NCBI GenBank assembly: GCA_023442945.1
Contig: JAEZWW010000046.1
Location: 15,091-79,090 of the forward strand
Direction: 5' to 3'
Source of the DNA: Pseudomonadota bacterium
GTDB lineage: Bacteria > Pseudomonadota > Gammaproteobacteria > Burkholderiales > Burkholderiaceae_C
Length of the DNA stretch: 64,000 nucleotides
The notes below the pieces were generated by a model. The model was not told the origin of the DNA. It made no database searches and saw nothing but the letters and a program-made list of their open reading frames with translations. Numbering within the stretch: the stretch's first letter is position 1; each line of letters opens with the position of its first letter. Made by a program: the position numbers and the translations under genes. Of the stretch, positions 57,551 to 64,000 are shown in pieces.

Positions 57551-57718
57551 AGAGGGGCGCTCGTCACGGGCGTCTTCGCGCGTCCGCGACCTGAGGGTGA
57601 TCGCGTCGGCTCAGGGTGATACGCAGGAAAGGCGGCGGCGCGCACGCGCGTGAACAGCGAGGGACGGCGCCGCCGTCACGCCAGCCCGCACCGCTAGCCG
57701 CACAGCGCCGCCCGTTCC

Positions 57719-58567
57719 TTACTGGATGTCCAGCGCCTTCAGCGTCGGATCCGCGGGCGGGTAGCGCAGCTGCAGCGACTGCAGCTTGTCGCGCACCAGC
57801 GTGGCGATCATCAGGTTGCGGTGCGTTTTGCTGTCGGCCGGCACCACGGTCCAAGGCGCCCATTCGGTCGAGGTGGCGCGCAGCAGGTCGTTGTAGGCCT
57901 TCTGGTAGGCCTTCCACTGCTTGCGCACCGCGAGGTCGCCCAGGCTAAACTTCCAGTTCTTGGTCGGGTCGTCCACACGCGCTTGCAAGCGCTCGCGCTG
58001 CTCGTCGTAGCCGATGTGCAGCATGAACTTCATCACCACCGTCCCGGTTTCGCTGAGCAGGCGCTCGAAGTCGTTGATCTGGCGGTAGCGCTGCGCGGTG
58101 GTCTTGGCGTCGATATAGCCGTTGACCACCGGCACCAGCACGTCTTCGTAGTGGCTGCGGTTGTGGATCATGAATTCGCCCGACGCCGGCACCTGCTGGT
58201 GGATGCGCCACAGGAAATCGTGGCTGAGCTCCCGCTCGGTCGGCGCCTTCCAGGCATGCGTGCGCACGCCCAGCGGGCTGGTTTCCTTGAACACGGCGCG
58301 GATCGTGCCGTCCTTGCCGGCGGTGTCGGTGCCTTGCAACAGCACCAGCAGCTTGAAGCGCTGGTCGGCCCAGAAGATGTCCTGCAAGGCGTCGATCTCG
58401 TGCGCCAGCGCGTCCACGGCGGCCTTGTCTTCCGTCTTGTTGCCGGCTGAAAACGGCTTGTCGGCGGGCGACAGCTTGTCCAGCGCAAAGCGCGCGCCGC
58501 CTTCTGGCACGGTCCACGGCGCGGCCAGGTCGGCGGATCGGGGATTTTTGTTGCTCTTTTTACTCAT
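57719..58567 (-). CDS. Polyphosphate kinase 2 family protein
   Basis: 282-residue single-domain PPK2 that transfers phosphate between polyphosphate and nucleotides. P-loop-like LLQGTDTAGKDGTIRAVF, then SPLGVRTHAWKAPTERELSH (lid) and HNRSHYEDVLVPVVNGY. ADP or AMP preference cannot be read by eye. The start at 58567 gives MSKKSNKNPRSADL; a longer reading is unlikely. Confidence 0.92.
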   Translation of the reverse strand: MSKKSNKNPRSADLAAPWTVPEGGARFALDKLSPADKPFSAGNKTEDKAAVDALAHEIDALQDIFWADQRFKLLVLLQGTDTAGKDGTIRAVFKETSPLGVRTHAWKAPTERELSHDFLWRIHQQVPASGEFMIHNRSHYEDVLVPVVNGYIDAKTTAQRYRQINDFERLLSETGTVVMKFMLHIGYDEQRERLQARVDDPTKNWKFSLGDLAVRKQWKAYQKAYNDLLRATSTEWAPWTVVPADSKTHRNLMIATLVRDKLQSLQLRYPPADPTLKALDIQ

Positions 58568-58745
58568 GCAGCGGTCTTTCAGGAAAGGGAATCGGTGGAC
58601 GGTACAGGGCCGGGGCCGATTGTGCAAACCCGTCGCGGGTGGGGAGACCATCGCAAGGTGCAAGCGCTCACGTCGGAATTGACGTCATCGGGATGGGGTG
58701 TTGACCGCCGGTGAGACTTTGCCTATCCCGTTAAAAAAATAGGGA

Positions 58746-58767
58746 CATCAAATTGCTCAATTTGATG
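58746..58767. promoter_or_regulatory. Perfect 22-bp inverted repeat upstream of the CsoR-family gene
   Basis: Arms CATCAAATTG (58746-58755) and CAATTTGATG (58758-58767) around CT, in a strikingly AT-rich patch. A -10-like TACTAT is at 58778-58783 and the regulator's ATG is 73 bp downstream. Likely an operator; lacks the T-run of a terminator. Confidence 0.65.
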
Positions 58768-58840
58768 AACTTCCGGCTACTATTCTGGTCCAGAGAGGGG
58801 TGTAAACAGACACCAAAGTAGTACTTAAGAGAAGGGTGAA

Positions 58841-59089
58841 ATGATGAGCATAGTGACTGAGGAAGCTGGAAAAAAAGCCTTGTGCGCACGCCTCGCGCGC
58901 GTCGAAGGGCAATTGCGTGGGCTGCAAAAGCTGATCCAGGCGGAGGCCGAGTCGGAGCAGGTGGCGCAGCAGATGACAGCAGCCCGCAAGGCCTTGGACA
59001 AGGCCTTTTTTGCCATGGTGGCCACGTTGATTGCCGACGGCAAGGCCGGCGCGGACGACGTGGCGGACATCCTCGTGCGCTTCGCGTAA
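58841..59089 (+). CDS. CsoR/FrmR-family (DUF156) regulator lacking the sensing cysteine
   Basis: 82-residue all-helical protein with the family core ARLARVEGQLRGLQKLIQAE and ALDKAFFAMVATL. CsoR, RcnR, FrmR and CstR all use a Cys in helix 2 (Cys35 in FrmR); here the equivalent is Ser38 in AEAESEQV, and the downstream His and second Cys are also gone. The only Cys is Cys15 near the N-terminus. It may sense something by another route or act constitutively. The next gene is a persulfide dioxygenase, the context of CstR in other bacteria. Confidence 0.85.
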   Translation: MMSIVTEEAGKKALCARLARVEGQLRGLQKLIQAEAESEQVAQQMTAARKALDKAFFAMVATLIADGKAGADDVADILVRFA

Positions 59090-59199
59090 AGAGGGCGCCA
59101 CGGCGCTGACCTGCCACGCGCGCGGCCCGCGTGAACCGCTGGCCGCGCGCGGCGCCACTGCGACGTGCCGGATCGGGTGCTTCGTCCTACACTGGACCA

Positions 59200-60411
59200 A
59201 TGAACCCGACGCAGCTTTTCGACCCCCAATCGCACTCTTACACCTACATCCTGTTTGATGAGGTGTCGCGCGATGCGCTGATCATCGACCCGGTGACCGA
59301 GCAGCTGGAGCGCGACCTCGACACCTTGCAGCGCCTGAACCTGCGCTTGAAATGGGCGGTGGAAACCCACGCCCATGCCGACCACGTCACCAGCGCCGCG
59401 CGCCTGGCCGAGCTGACCGGCGCCCAGTTGGCGGCACCCGTGGGTTGCGGCGTGGGCACGGCGGCGGTGCAGCTCAAGGGCGGCGACGTGCTGGCCTTCG
59501 GGCGCGAAGCGCTGCGCGTGCTGGCCACGCCCGGGCACACGGCGGGCAGCGTGTGCTTTTACTGGGAACGCAAGACGCCCCCTGCCGATGAAGTGCCGAC
59601 CGAGGCCGCCAACGTGCCGCTGGGCCACGAGATGCGACCCGACCTGCGCCCGGCGTACGACGAACGCCACGTCTTCACCGGCGACACGCTGCTGATTGGC
59701 GGCTGCGGGCGCACCGACTTCCAGTCCGGCTCGGCCGCGCAGCTGTACGACAGCATCACGCAGGTGCTGTTCCCGCTGCCGGACGACACCATCGTCTGGC
59801 CGGGCCACGACTACCACGAGCGCACGCAGTCGACCATCGCGCTGGAAAAGGCGACCAACCCGCGCCTGGCGGGCAAGTCGCGCGACGAATTCATCGCGCT
59901 GATGGCGGCGCTGGACCTGCCGAAGCCCACTCGTATCGACGAAGCCGTGCCGGCCAACCAGCGCTCCGGCCGCGACGTACCACCCAGCGCGCCGCGCACG
60001 GAGGGCGAGCCGACGCCGGCCGACGGTTACGCCGGCGACATCACGCCGCAGACCGCTCAGCAATGGAGGGACAGCGGCCGCGCCGTCCTGGTCGACGTGC
60101 GCACCGACGCCGAGCGCGAATGGGTCGGCTTCGTCCCCGGCGCGGCCGTGGCCGCGTGGAAGCAATGGCCGGGCATGGCGCTCAACCCCGACTTCGACGT
60201 GCAGGTGCAGGCCGCGGCCGAAGAGGGCCTGACGGTGATGCTGCTGTGCCGCAGCGGCGTGCGCTCCATCGCCGCGGCCAAGCGCGCGACCGAGCTGGGG
60301 CTGACGGCGTACAACGTGCTCGGCGGCTTTGAAGGCGACCCCGACGCCAACGCCCAGCGCGGCCACCAGAACGGCTGGCGCCACGCCGGTTTGCCTTGGC
60401 GGCAGAACTGA
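59200..60411 (+). CDS. Persulfide dioxygenase (MBL fold) fused to a rhodanese domain
   Basis: 403 residues. N-terminal metallo-beta-lactamase fold with THAHADH (His57, His59, Asp61, His62), TPGHTAGSVCFYW, FTGDTLLIGGCGRTDFQ and WPGHDYHER, the ETHE1/Blh type that oxidises glutathione persulfide to sulfite; residues about 290-400 are a rhodanese domain with the active Cys350 in LLCRSGVRS. CstB-like fusions pair the two activities in sulfide detoxification. Uses glutathione, made by gshA/gshB in this window. TACACT 6 bp before the ATG suggests a leaderless start. Confidence 0.9.
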   Translation: MNPTQLFDPQSHSYTYILFDEVSRDALIIDPVTEQLERDLDTLQRLNLRLKWAVETHAHADHVTSAARLAELTGAQLAAPVGCGVGTAAVQLKGGDVLAFGREALRVLATPGHTAGSVCFYWERKTPPADEVPTEAANVPLGHEMRPDLRPAYDERHVFTGDTLLIGGCGRTDFQSGSAAQLYDSITQVLFPLPDDTIVWPGHDYHERTQSTIALEKATNPRLAGKSRDEFIALMAALDLPKPTRIDEAVPANQRSGRDVPPSAPRTEGEPTPADGYAGDITPQTAQQWRDSGRAVLVDVRTDAEREWVGFVPGAAVAAWKQWPGMALNPDFDVQVQAAAEEGLTVMLLCRSGVRSIAAAKRATELGLTAYNVLGGFEGDPDANAQRGHQNGWRHAGLPWRQN

Positions 60412-60484
60412 GGGGCTGACCGCGCGCCGCCGGTAGGGCGGTATCTCGGGATGGTGCCGCGGTGGTACGGCGGGCTTTGTACAA

Positions 60485-60543
60485 AGAAATCAGGCGCTGG
60501 CCCTAGAGCCATCTGCGCGGCCAGCTGCGTTATTCATAGCAAA
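60485..60543 (+). repeat. Family A dispersed repeat, copy A19
   Basis: GGCGCTGGCCCTAGAGCCAT, CTGCGCGGCCAGCTGCGTTA, TTCATAGCAAA. Has a perfect 7-bp stem GCTGGCC (60496-60502) / GGCCAGC (60519-60525). The 222-bp gap between the convergent dioxygenase and amidase genes holds nothing else clear. Confidence 0.92.
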
Positions 60544-60633
60544 TGCCGCGCGCACCGGCGCACCCATCTGACCCGCGTTCGTGCGCAGCGGTGGTGTCGG
60601 CGGCGACCCGTTGCCCGCATCGGGCGGTGCTCG

Positions 60634-62109
60634 TCAGACTGCGCCCGGCAGCCGCCCCAGCCAGTCGCCGATCACCTGTTCGTACGCCGCGGCCAGGCGC
60701 AGCACGCCGGCGTCGTCCTGCGGGCGGCCGATCAGCTGCATGCCCATGGGCAGGCCCTCGGGGCTGAAGCCCACCGGCACGTTGATGCAGGGCAGGCCCG
60801 CGAAGGTGGCGTAAATCACCACCTCCATCCACCGGTGGTAGGTGTCCATGGGCTTGCCCGCCACGCTTTGGGGCCAGCGCTCTTCCACCGCAAACGGCCA
60901 GACCTGCGCCGTCGGCAAGGCCAGAAAGTCGTACTGGTCGAACAGCGCCAGCATGCTTTGGTAGAACTGCGTGCGCGTCACACTGGCCGAGAGGAAGTCG
61001 GCCGCGCTGCAGCCTTCGGCCTGGTCGTGCTCCCACAGCGCTTCGGGTTTGATCAGCGCGCGGTTGCCGGCCTTCAGCAAGAACGGCGCCACGCGCGATG
61101 CCACCAGCACGCGGCGCCAGATCAGCCAGGCCTTCCACACCCGTTCGGGCGCCATGCCCAGCGTGGCCGGCTCGACCGTGCAGCCCAGGCCTTGCAGGCG
61201 CTGCAAGCCGTCTTCACAGCGCGCCAGGATGCCGCCCTCCATCGGCAGGTAGCCGTTCAAATCGCCGAGCCAGCCGATGCGCTGGGTTTTGACGTCCAAT
61301 GCGTCGCCGGACCCGGTGGGATCTGCGCGACCAGCTATCGATAAGGGAGCGTTTGGCGACCAGCCGGCCTGGGTTTCCAGCAGCCGCGCAACGTCGCGCA
61401 CGCTGCGGCCCATCGGCCCTTCGGTGCCCAGCTGCGACACCCACACGTCCAGCGCCGGCACCATGGGCACGCGGCCCTGGCTGGGGCGCAGGCCAAAGCC
61501 GTTGGCCCATGCGGCGGGGTTGCGCAGGCTGCCCATGAAGTCCGACCCATCGGCCACCGGCAGCAGGCGCAGCGCCAGCGCCACAGCGGCGCCGCCGCTG
61601 CTGCCGCCGGCCGTCCGGCCGGGCGCGTAGGCGTTGCGCGTGGCGCCAAACACCTCGTTGAAGGTGTGCGAGCCCAGGCCGAACTCGGGCGTGTTGCTCT
61701 TGCCGATGACGATGCAGCCGGCCGCCTTCATGCGCGCGGCCATCAGCCCGTCTTCGTGCGCCACGAAGTCCTTCATCAGTGGCGAACCCAGGCTGGTGGG
61801 CATGCCCGCCACGTTGGACAAATCCTTGATCGCCTGCGGCACGCCGTGCAGCCAGCCGCGCGACTGGCCGCGCGCCAGCTCGGCGTCGCAAGCGTCGGCC
61901 TCGGCCAACAGCGCCTCGGCCGGGCGCAGCGATACCAGCGCGTTGTAGGTGGGGTTGAGGCGGTCGATGCGCGCCAGGTAAGCCTGCATCACCTCGCGGC
62001 ACGACAGCTGGCGCGCGTGTATCGCTTCAGACAGCGCCGTGGCGTCCAGCGCGGTGATGGCGTCGGGTGCGTCCGGAATGGGCGGCGTGGGCGTGGCGGC
62101 GGTGTTCAT
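60634..62109 (-). CDS. Amidase signature family hydrolase
   Basis: 491-residue serine hydrolase with the complete amidase triad: Lys95 (QAIKDLSN), cis-Ser170 (AGGSSGG) and nucleophile Ser194 (FMGSLRNPA), the 24-residue Ser-Ser spacing being standard. Acts on an amide, often of an aryl or amino acid; substrate unknown and no GatB/GatC neighbours, so it is not tRNA amidotransferase GatA. Residues about 255-274 (PLSIAGRADPTGSGDALDVK) are encoded by a family A repeat. Start at 62109 avoids a terminator-derived N-terminus. Confidence 0.9.
   Translation of the reverse strand: MNTAATPTPPIPDAPDAITALDATALSEAIHARQLSCREVMQAYLARIDRLNPTYNALVSLRPAEALLAEADACDAELARGQSRGWLHGVPQAIKDLSNVAGMPTSLGSPLMKDFVAHEDGLMAARMKAAGCIVIGKSNTPEFGLGSHTFNEVFGATRNAYAPGRTAGGSSGGAAVALALRLLPVADGSDFMGSLRNPAAWANGFGLRPSQGRVPMVPALDVWVSQLGTEGPMGRSVRDVARLLETQAGWSPNAPLSIAGRADPTGSGDALDVKTQRIGWLGDLNGYLPMEGGILARCEDGLQRLQGLGCTVEPATLGMAPERVWKAWLIWRRVLVASRVAPFLLKAGNRALIKPEALWEHDQAEGCSAADFLSASVTRTQFYQSMLALFDQYDFLALPTAQVWPFAVEERWPQSVAGKPMDTYHRWMEVVIYATFAGLPCINVPVGFSPEGLPMGMQLIGRPQDDAGVLRLAAAYEQVIGDWLGRLPGAV
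61287..61345 (+). repeat. Family A repeat, copy A20, in frame in the amidase gene
   Basis: TTTTGACGTCCAATGCGTCG, then CCCGGTGGGATCTGCGCGAC, CAGCTATCGATAAGGGAG. Antisense to the gene. The core is more diverged than most; placement and the CAGCTATC end support it. Confidence 0.65.
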
Positions 62110-62190
62110 GCCCCCCAATGTACGCGCGCTGGCTGGCGGGTCCTGTCGCGGCCGCAGCGGCTGCCAGCCGCGCCGCGTGCCCTCGCCCAC

Positions 62191-62216
62191 AAAAAAGGCA
62201 CCCGAAGGTGCCTTTT
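62191..62216 (-). terminator. Intrinsic terminator after kbp
   Basis: On the minus strand: stem AAGGCACC / GGTGCCTT with loop TTCG (reverse of CGAA), followed by a T-run. Lies 54 bp beyond the kbp stop. Confidence 0.88.
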
Positions 62217-62230
62217 GGAGCATTCACCTG

Positions 62231-62270
62231 CGCCAGCTCTAGAAGGGCCTGCGCAGGCAGCTATGCTTAT
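62231..62270 (+). repeat. Partial family A repeat, copy A21, at the 3' end of kbp
   Basis: AGCTCTAGAAGGGCCTGCGC then AGGCAGCTATGCTTAT; the CCCTACAACC part is replaced. Reaches the kbp stop codon. Confidence 0.6.
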
Positions 62271-62752
62271 CAGAGCGCGGGGATGCGCAGCTTCTGACCG
62301 GGGTAGATCTTGTTCGGGTCCGACAGCATCGGCTTGTTGGCTTCGAAGATCACGTTGTACTTGTTGGCGTCGCCGTAGTACTTCTTGGAGATGGCGGAGA
62401 GCGTGTCGCCGCTGACCACGTCGTGGTACTGCGAAGCGGTACCGGCGGGGTACTGCAGGTTGTTGTCGACATCGCTCACGCTGGCCACGTTGCCGGCGGA
62501 CAAACCGGCCTTTTCAGCGGCTTCCTGGCTGGGGGCGCTGCCGCCCAGGGTGACCTTGCCGGTGGCGCCGTCAAAGGCGACGGTCAGGCCGGACAGGCCC
62601 AGGTTCTGCTTCTCGATGTACGTCTTGATCGCGTCGCCGGCCTTGGCGTTCAGCTCGGCCAGGTTGGGCGCGCTGGAGGTTGCTGCCTGTTCGACTTCCT
62701 TGCCGCCGAAGAGCTTCTCACCGGCTTCCTTGATGAAACTGAACAATCCCAT
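62270..62752 (-). CDS. kbp: BON and LysM domain protein, potassium-binding protein Kbp
   Basis: 160 residues, clearly similar to E. coli Kbp (YgaU), a cytoplasmic K+ binding protein: N-terminal MGLFSFIKEAGEKLFGGKE, a BON domain at about 40-95, a LysM domain at about 105-158 with VVSGDTLSAISKKYYGDANK and NKIYPGQKLRIP. The start at 62752 matches the E. coli N-terminus; a longer in-frame reading is antisense to coaX. Divergent from coaX with 117 bp between starts. Confidence 0.93.
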   Translation of the reverse strand: MGLFSFIKEAGEKLFGGKEVEQAATSSAPNLAELNAKAGDAIKTYIEKQNLGLSGLTVAFDGATGKVTLGGSAPSQEAAEKAGLSAGNVASVSDVDNNLQYPAGTASQYHDVVSGDTLSAISKKYYGDANKYNVIFEANKPMLSDPNKIYPGQKLRIPAL

Positions 62753-62869
62753 ATGCATTCTCCTTGAGGGGGTTGGAACGGAAAGCCGGAATGTAACCCG
62801 CACCGATACCCCGTCGCGCCGGCGGGCGCCGCAACACCTGTAGGACAAACTCGCTAATAATGGCGCCCC

Positions 62870-63649
62870 ATGACTTTTTTGGCGATCGACGTTGGCAATA
62901 CGCGACTGAAATGGACGCTGTACGAGCGGCCAGAACCGGGTACGCCGGTGCTGGCCCACGGCGCGGAGTTTCTGGAGCAGATCGACCGGCTGGGCGAAGG
63001 TGTGTGGGCGTCCCTGCCCGAGCCGACGTCGATGCTGGGCTGCCTGGTGGCCGGGCAGGCGATCAAGCACCGCGTGCAGGAGCAGATGGAGGGCTGGACG
63101 GTCGAGCCGCGCTGGGTCGTGGCGAACGACGCCGAAGCGGGCCTTTCCAACGGCTACGACTACCCCTCGCGCCTGGGCGCCGACCGCTGGGTGGCGATGA
63201 TTGGCGCGCGCCACCACATGCTGCGCCGCGGGCCGCCGCGCCCGATTCTGTTGGTCATGGTCGGCACCGCGGTGACGGTGGAAGCGATCGACCAGCACGG
63301 CCATTACCTGGGCGGCCTGATCCTGCCGGGCCACGGCATCATGCTGCGCGCGCTGGAGTCCGGCACGGCCGGCCTGCACGTGCCGACGGGCGAGGTGTGC
63401 GAATTCCCCACCAACACCAGCGACGGCCTGACCAGCGGCGGCACCTTCGCCATCGCCGGGGCCTGCGAGCGCATGTTCCAGCACCTGTTTAAGCGCTGCG
63501 CGGCCGAGCCGCTGTGCCTGATGACGGGCGGCGCGGGCTGGAAGATGCTGCCGGCGATGACGCGCCCGTTTGAGCTGATCGAGAGCATGATTTTTGATGG
63601 GCTGCTGGTGATTGCGCAGGAGCGCAGTGAGTTGGCGAGCCGGTATTGA
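62870..63649 (+). CDS. coaX: Type III pantothenate kinase
   Basis: 259-residue ASKHA-fold kinase, first step of coenzyme A synthesis. MTFLAIDVGNTRLKWTLYE is the phosphate-binding start; GADRWVAMIGA, VGTAVTVEAID and GHYLGGLILPGHGIMLRAL follow, all diagnostic. AATAAT at 62856-62861 lies 8 bp before the ATG with no Shine-Dalgarno. birA, often just upstream in relatives, is absent here. Confidence 0.95.
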   Translation: MTFLAIDVGNTRLKWTLYERPEPGTPVLAHGAEFLEQIDRLGEGVWASLPEPTSMLGCLVAGQAIKHRVQEQMEGWTVEPRWVVANDAEAGLSNGYDYPSRLGADRWVAMIGARHHMLRRGPPRPILLVMVGTAVTVEAIDQHGHYLGGLILPGHGIMLRALESGTAGLHVPTGEVCEFPTNTSDGLTSGGTFAIAGACERMFQHLFKRCAAEPLCLMTGGAGWKMLPAMTRPFELIESMIFDGLLVIAQERSELASRY

Positions 63650-63684
63650 TCTGACCGATACCAGGTTCTGGGATTGACTGGTTA

Positions 63685-63733
63685 GGGCTTTCCGCCCTAC
63701 AGCTGATTGCGCGGGCAGCTATTGAATTTGTAG
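63685..63733 (+). repeat. Family A dispersed repeat, copy A22
   Basis: TAGGGCTTTCCGCCCTACAG, CTGATTGCGCGGGCAGCTAT, TGAATTTGTAG; located just after coaX. Confidence 0.85.
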
Positions 63734-63808
63734 TTCTTCGGCTGGTCGCTCATCTGACGTTGCCGCTTGATTGCGGTGTGAGGCCGGGATGTGCGCCCGG
63801 CGGCGCAG

Positions 63809-63838
63809 CTTCTTTCTTTGACTCGCCAAAGAAAGAAG
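63809..63838. repeat. Inverted repeat with 12-bp perfect arms
   Basis: CTTCTTTCTTTG (63809-63820) and CAAAGAAAGAAG (63827-63838) around ACTCGC; a further direct copy CCAAAGAAAGG follows. Similar purine/pyrimidine hairpins are scattered in many proteobacterial genomes from memory. No T-run, so not a standard terminator. Confidence 0.8.
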
Positions 63839-64000
63839 CCAAAGAAAGGCGACCCCACTGGCCGTGTCCCCATCGCGTTGCGATGGGGCAACCTGCGATG
63901 CTCGATCGTGCGGTGGCGCTGCAGAACTCGCTTTGCTGCTGCGCAGCGCCGCTCAAACAACTGCAGCGAGTCAGAGCACGAAGCGCGGGCATCCTTCGGT

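Larger units (their letters stand above)
63650..64000. other. 351-bp region to the window end without a recognised gene
   Basis: Holds a family A repeat (63685-63733), an inverted repeat (63809-63838) and GC-mixed sequence with short open frames on both strands but no recognisable product. The region from about 63770 looks like a longer repeat element cut by the window edge. Confidence 0.55.

Noticed and set aside
63809..63838. Terminator of coaX
   Set aside because: The hairpin is 160 bp beyond the stop, has a pyrimidine/purine stem and lacks a following T-run.

Overview
The window looks like chromosomal core DNA of a betaproteobacterium of the family Comamonadaceae (Burkholderiales); the genus cannot be fixed from the sequence. 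The reasons are the high GC content, the hpf-ptsN-hprK and fur-bamE-dapB gene orders, a proteobacterial-type gshA, Bug-type and Liv-type solute transporters, a gentisate pathway, and short dispersed repeats of a kind I associate with this family from memory. I see no phage, transposase, CRISPR array, tRNA or rRNA.

Layout. 1-12.3 kb is housekeeping: nitrogen PTS regulation (ptsN, hprK), Fur, BamE, DapB, an ExbB/ExbD proton channel, LeuS-LptE-HolA, a small ribbon-helix-helix gene with its own palindrome, a roadblock-like gene and ProA. 12.4-28.5 kb holds both glutathione synthesis genes (gshA, gshB), potassium (kup) and benzoate-type (benE) transporters, phospholipid genes (pssA, psd), an MFS exporter with an extra C-terminal domain, a NodI/NodJ-like ABC exporter, a gentisate dioxygenase / fumarylpyruvate hydrolase pair, and purT. 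28.8-41.0 kb is an acyl-CoA catabolic cluster on the + strand: TetR, PECR-like reductase, carboxylase beta subunit, acyl-CoA dehydrogenase, carboxylase alpha subunit, second dehydrogenase, a ligase with a frameshift, DECR-like reductase, second ligase. A bidirectional terminator near 41.1 kb separates it from a convergent operon, read right to left, for a branched-chain/acyl-type ABC transporter (livH-M-G-F, an acyl-CoA synthetase, a binding protein). Divergent from that operon are a thiolase and a FadB-like protein (48.1-51.6 kb). 51.6-64 kb holds a surface protein with an IPTL-CTERM tail, AMP nucleosidase, a FetA/FetB-like ABC pair, PPK2, a CsoR-family regulator next to a persulfide dioxygenase-rhodanese, an amidase, Kbp and CoaX.

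The most striking signal is not a gene. At least 22 copies of a ~55-bp repeat (family A here) and two further families (B, C) are scattered through the window. Several copies lie in frame inside genes, including leuS and proA, where they add peptide segments without breaking the frame. This resembles the protein-coding palindromic elements described in Rickettsia.

A second signal is regulatory. A 26-bp dyad of the form TTTCACCAAG-6 bp-CTTGGTGAAA overlaps the promoter of the TetR gene at 28.8 kb and occurs twice between the divergent liv and thiolase operons at 48 kb. This suggests one TetR regulon covering uptake, activation and beta-oxidation of one acyl substrate. All functional assignments come from reading the sequence and recalled family knowledge; no database search was run.
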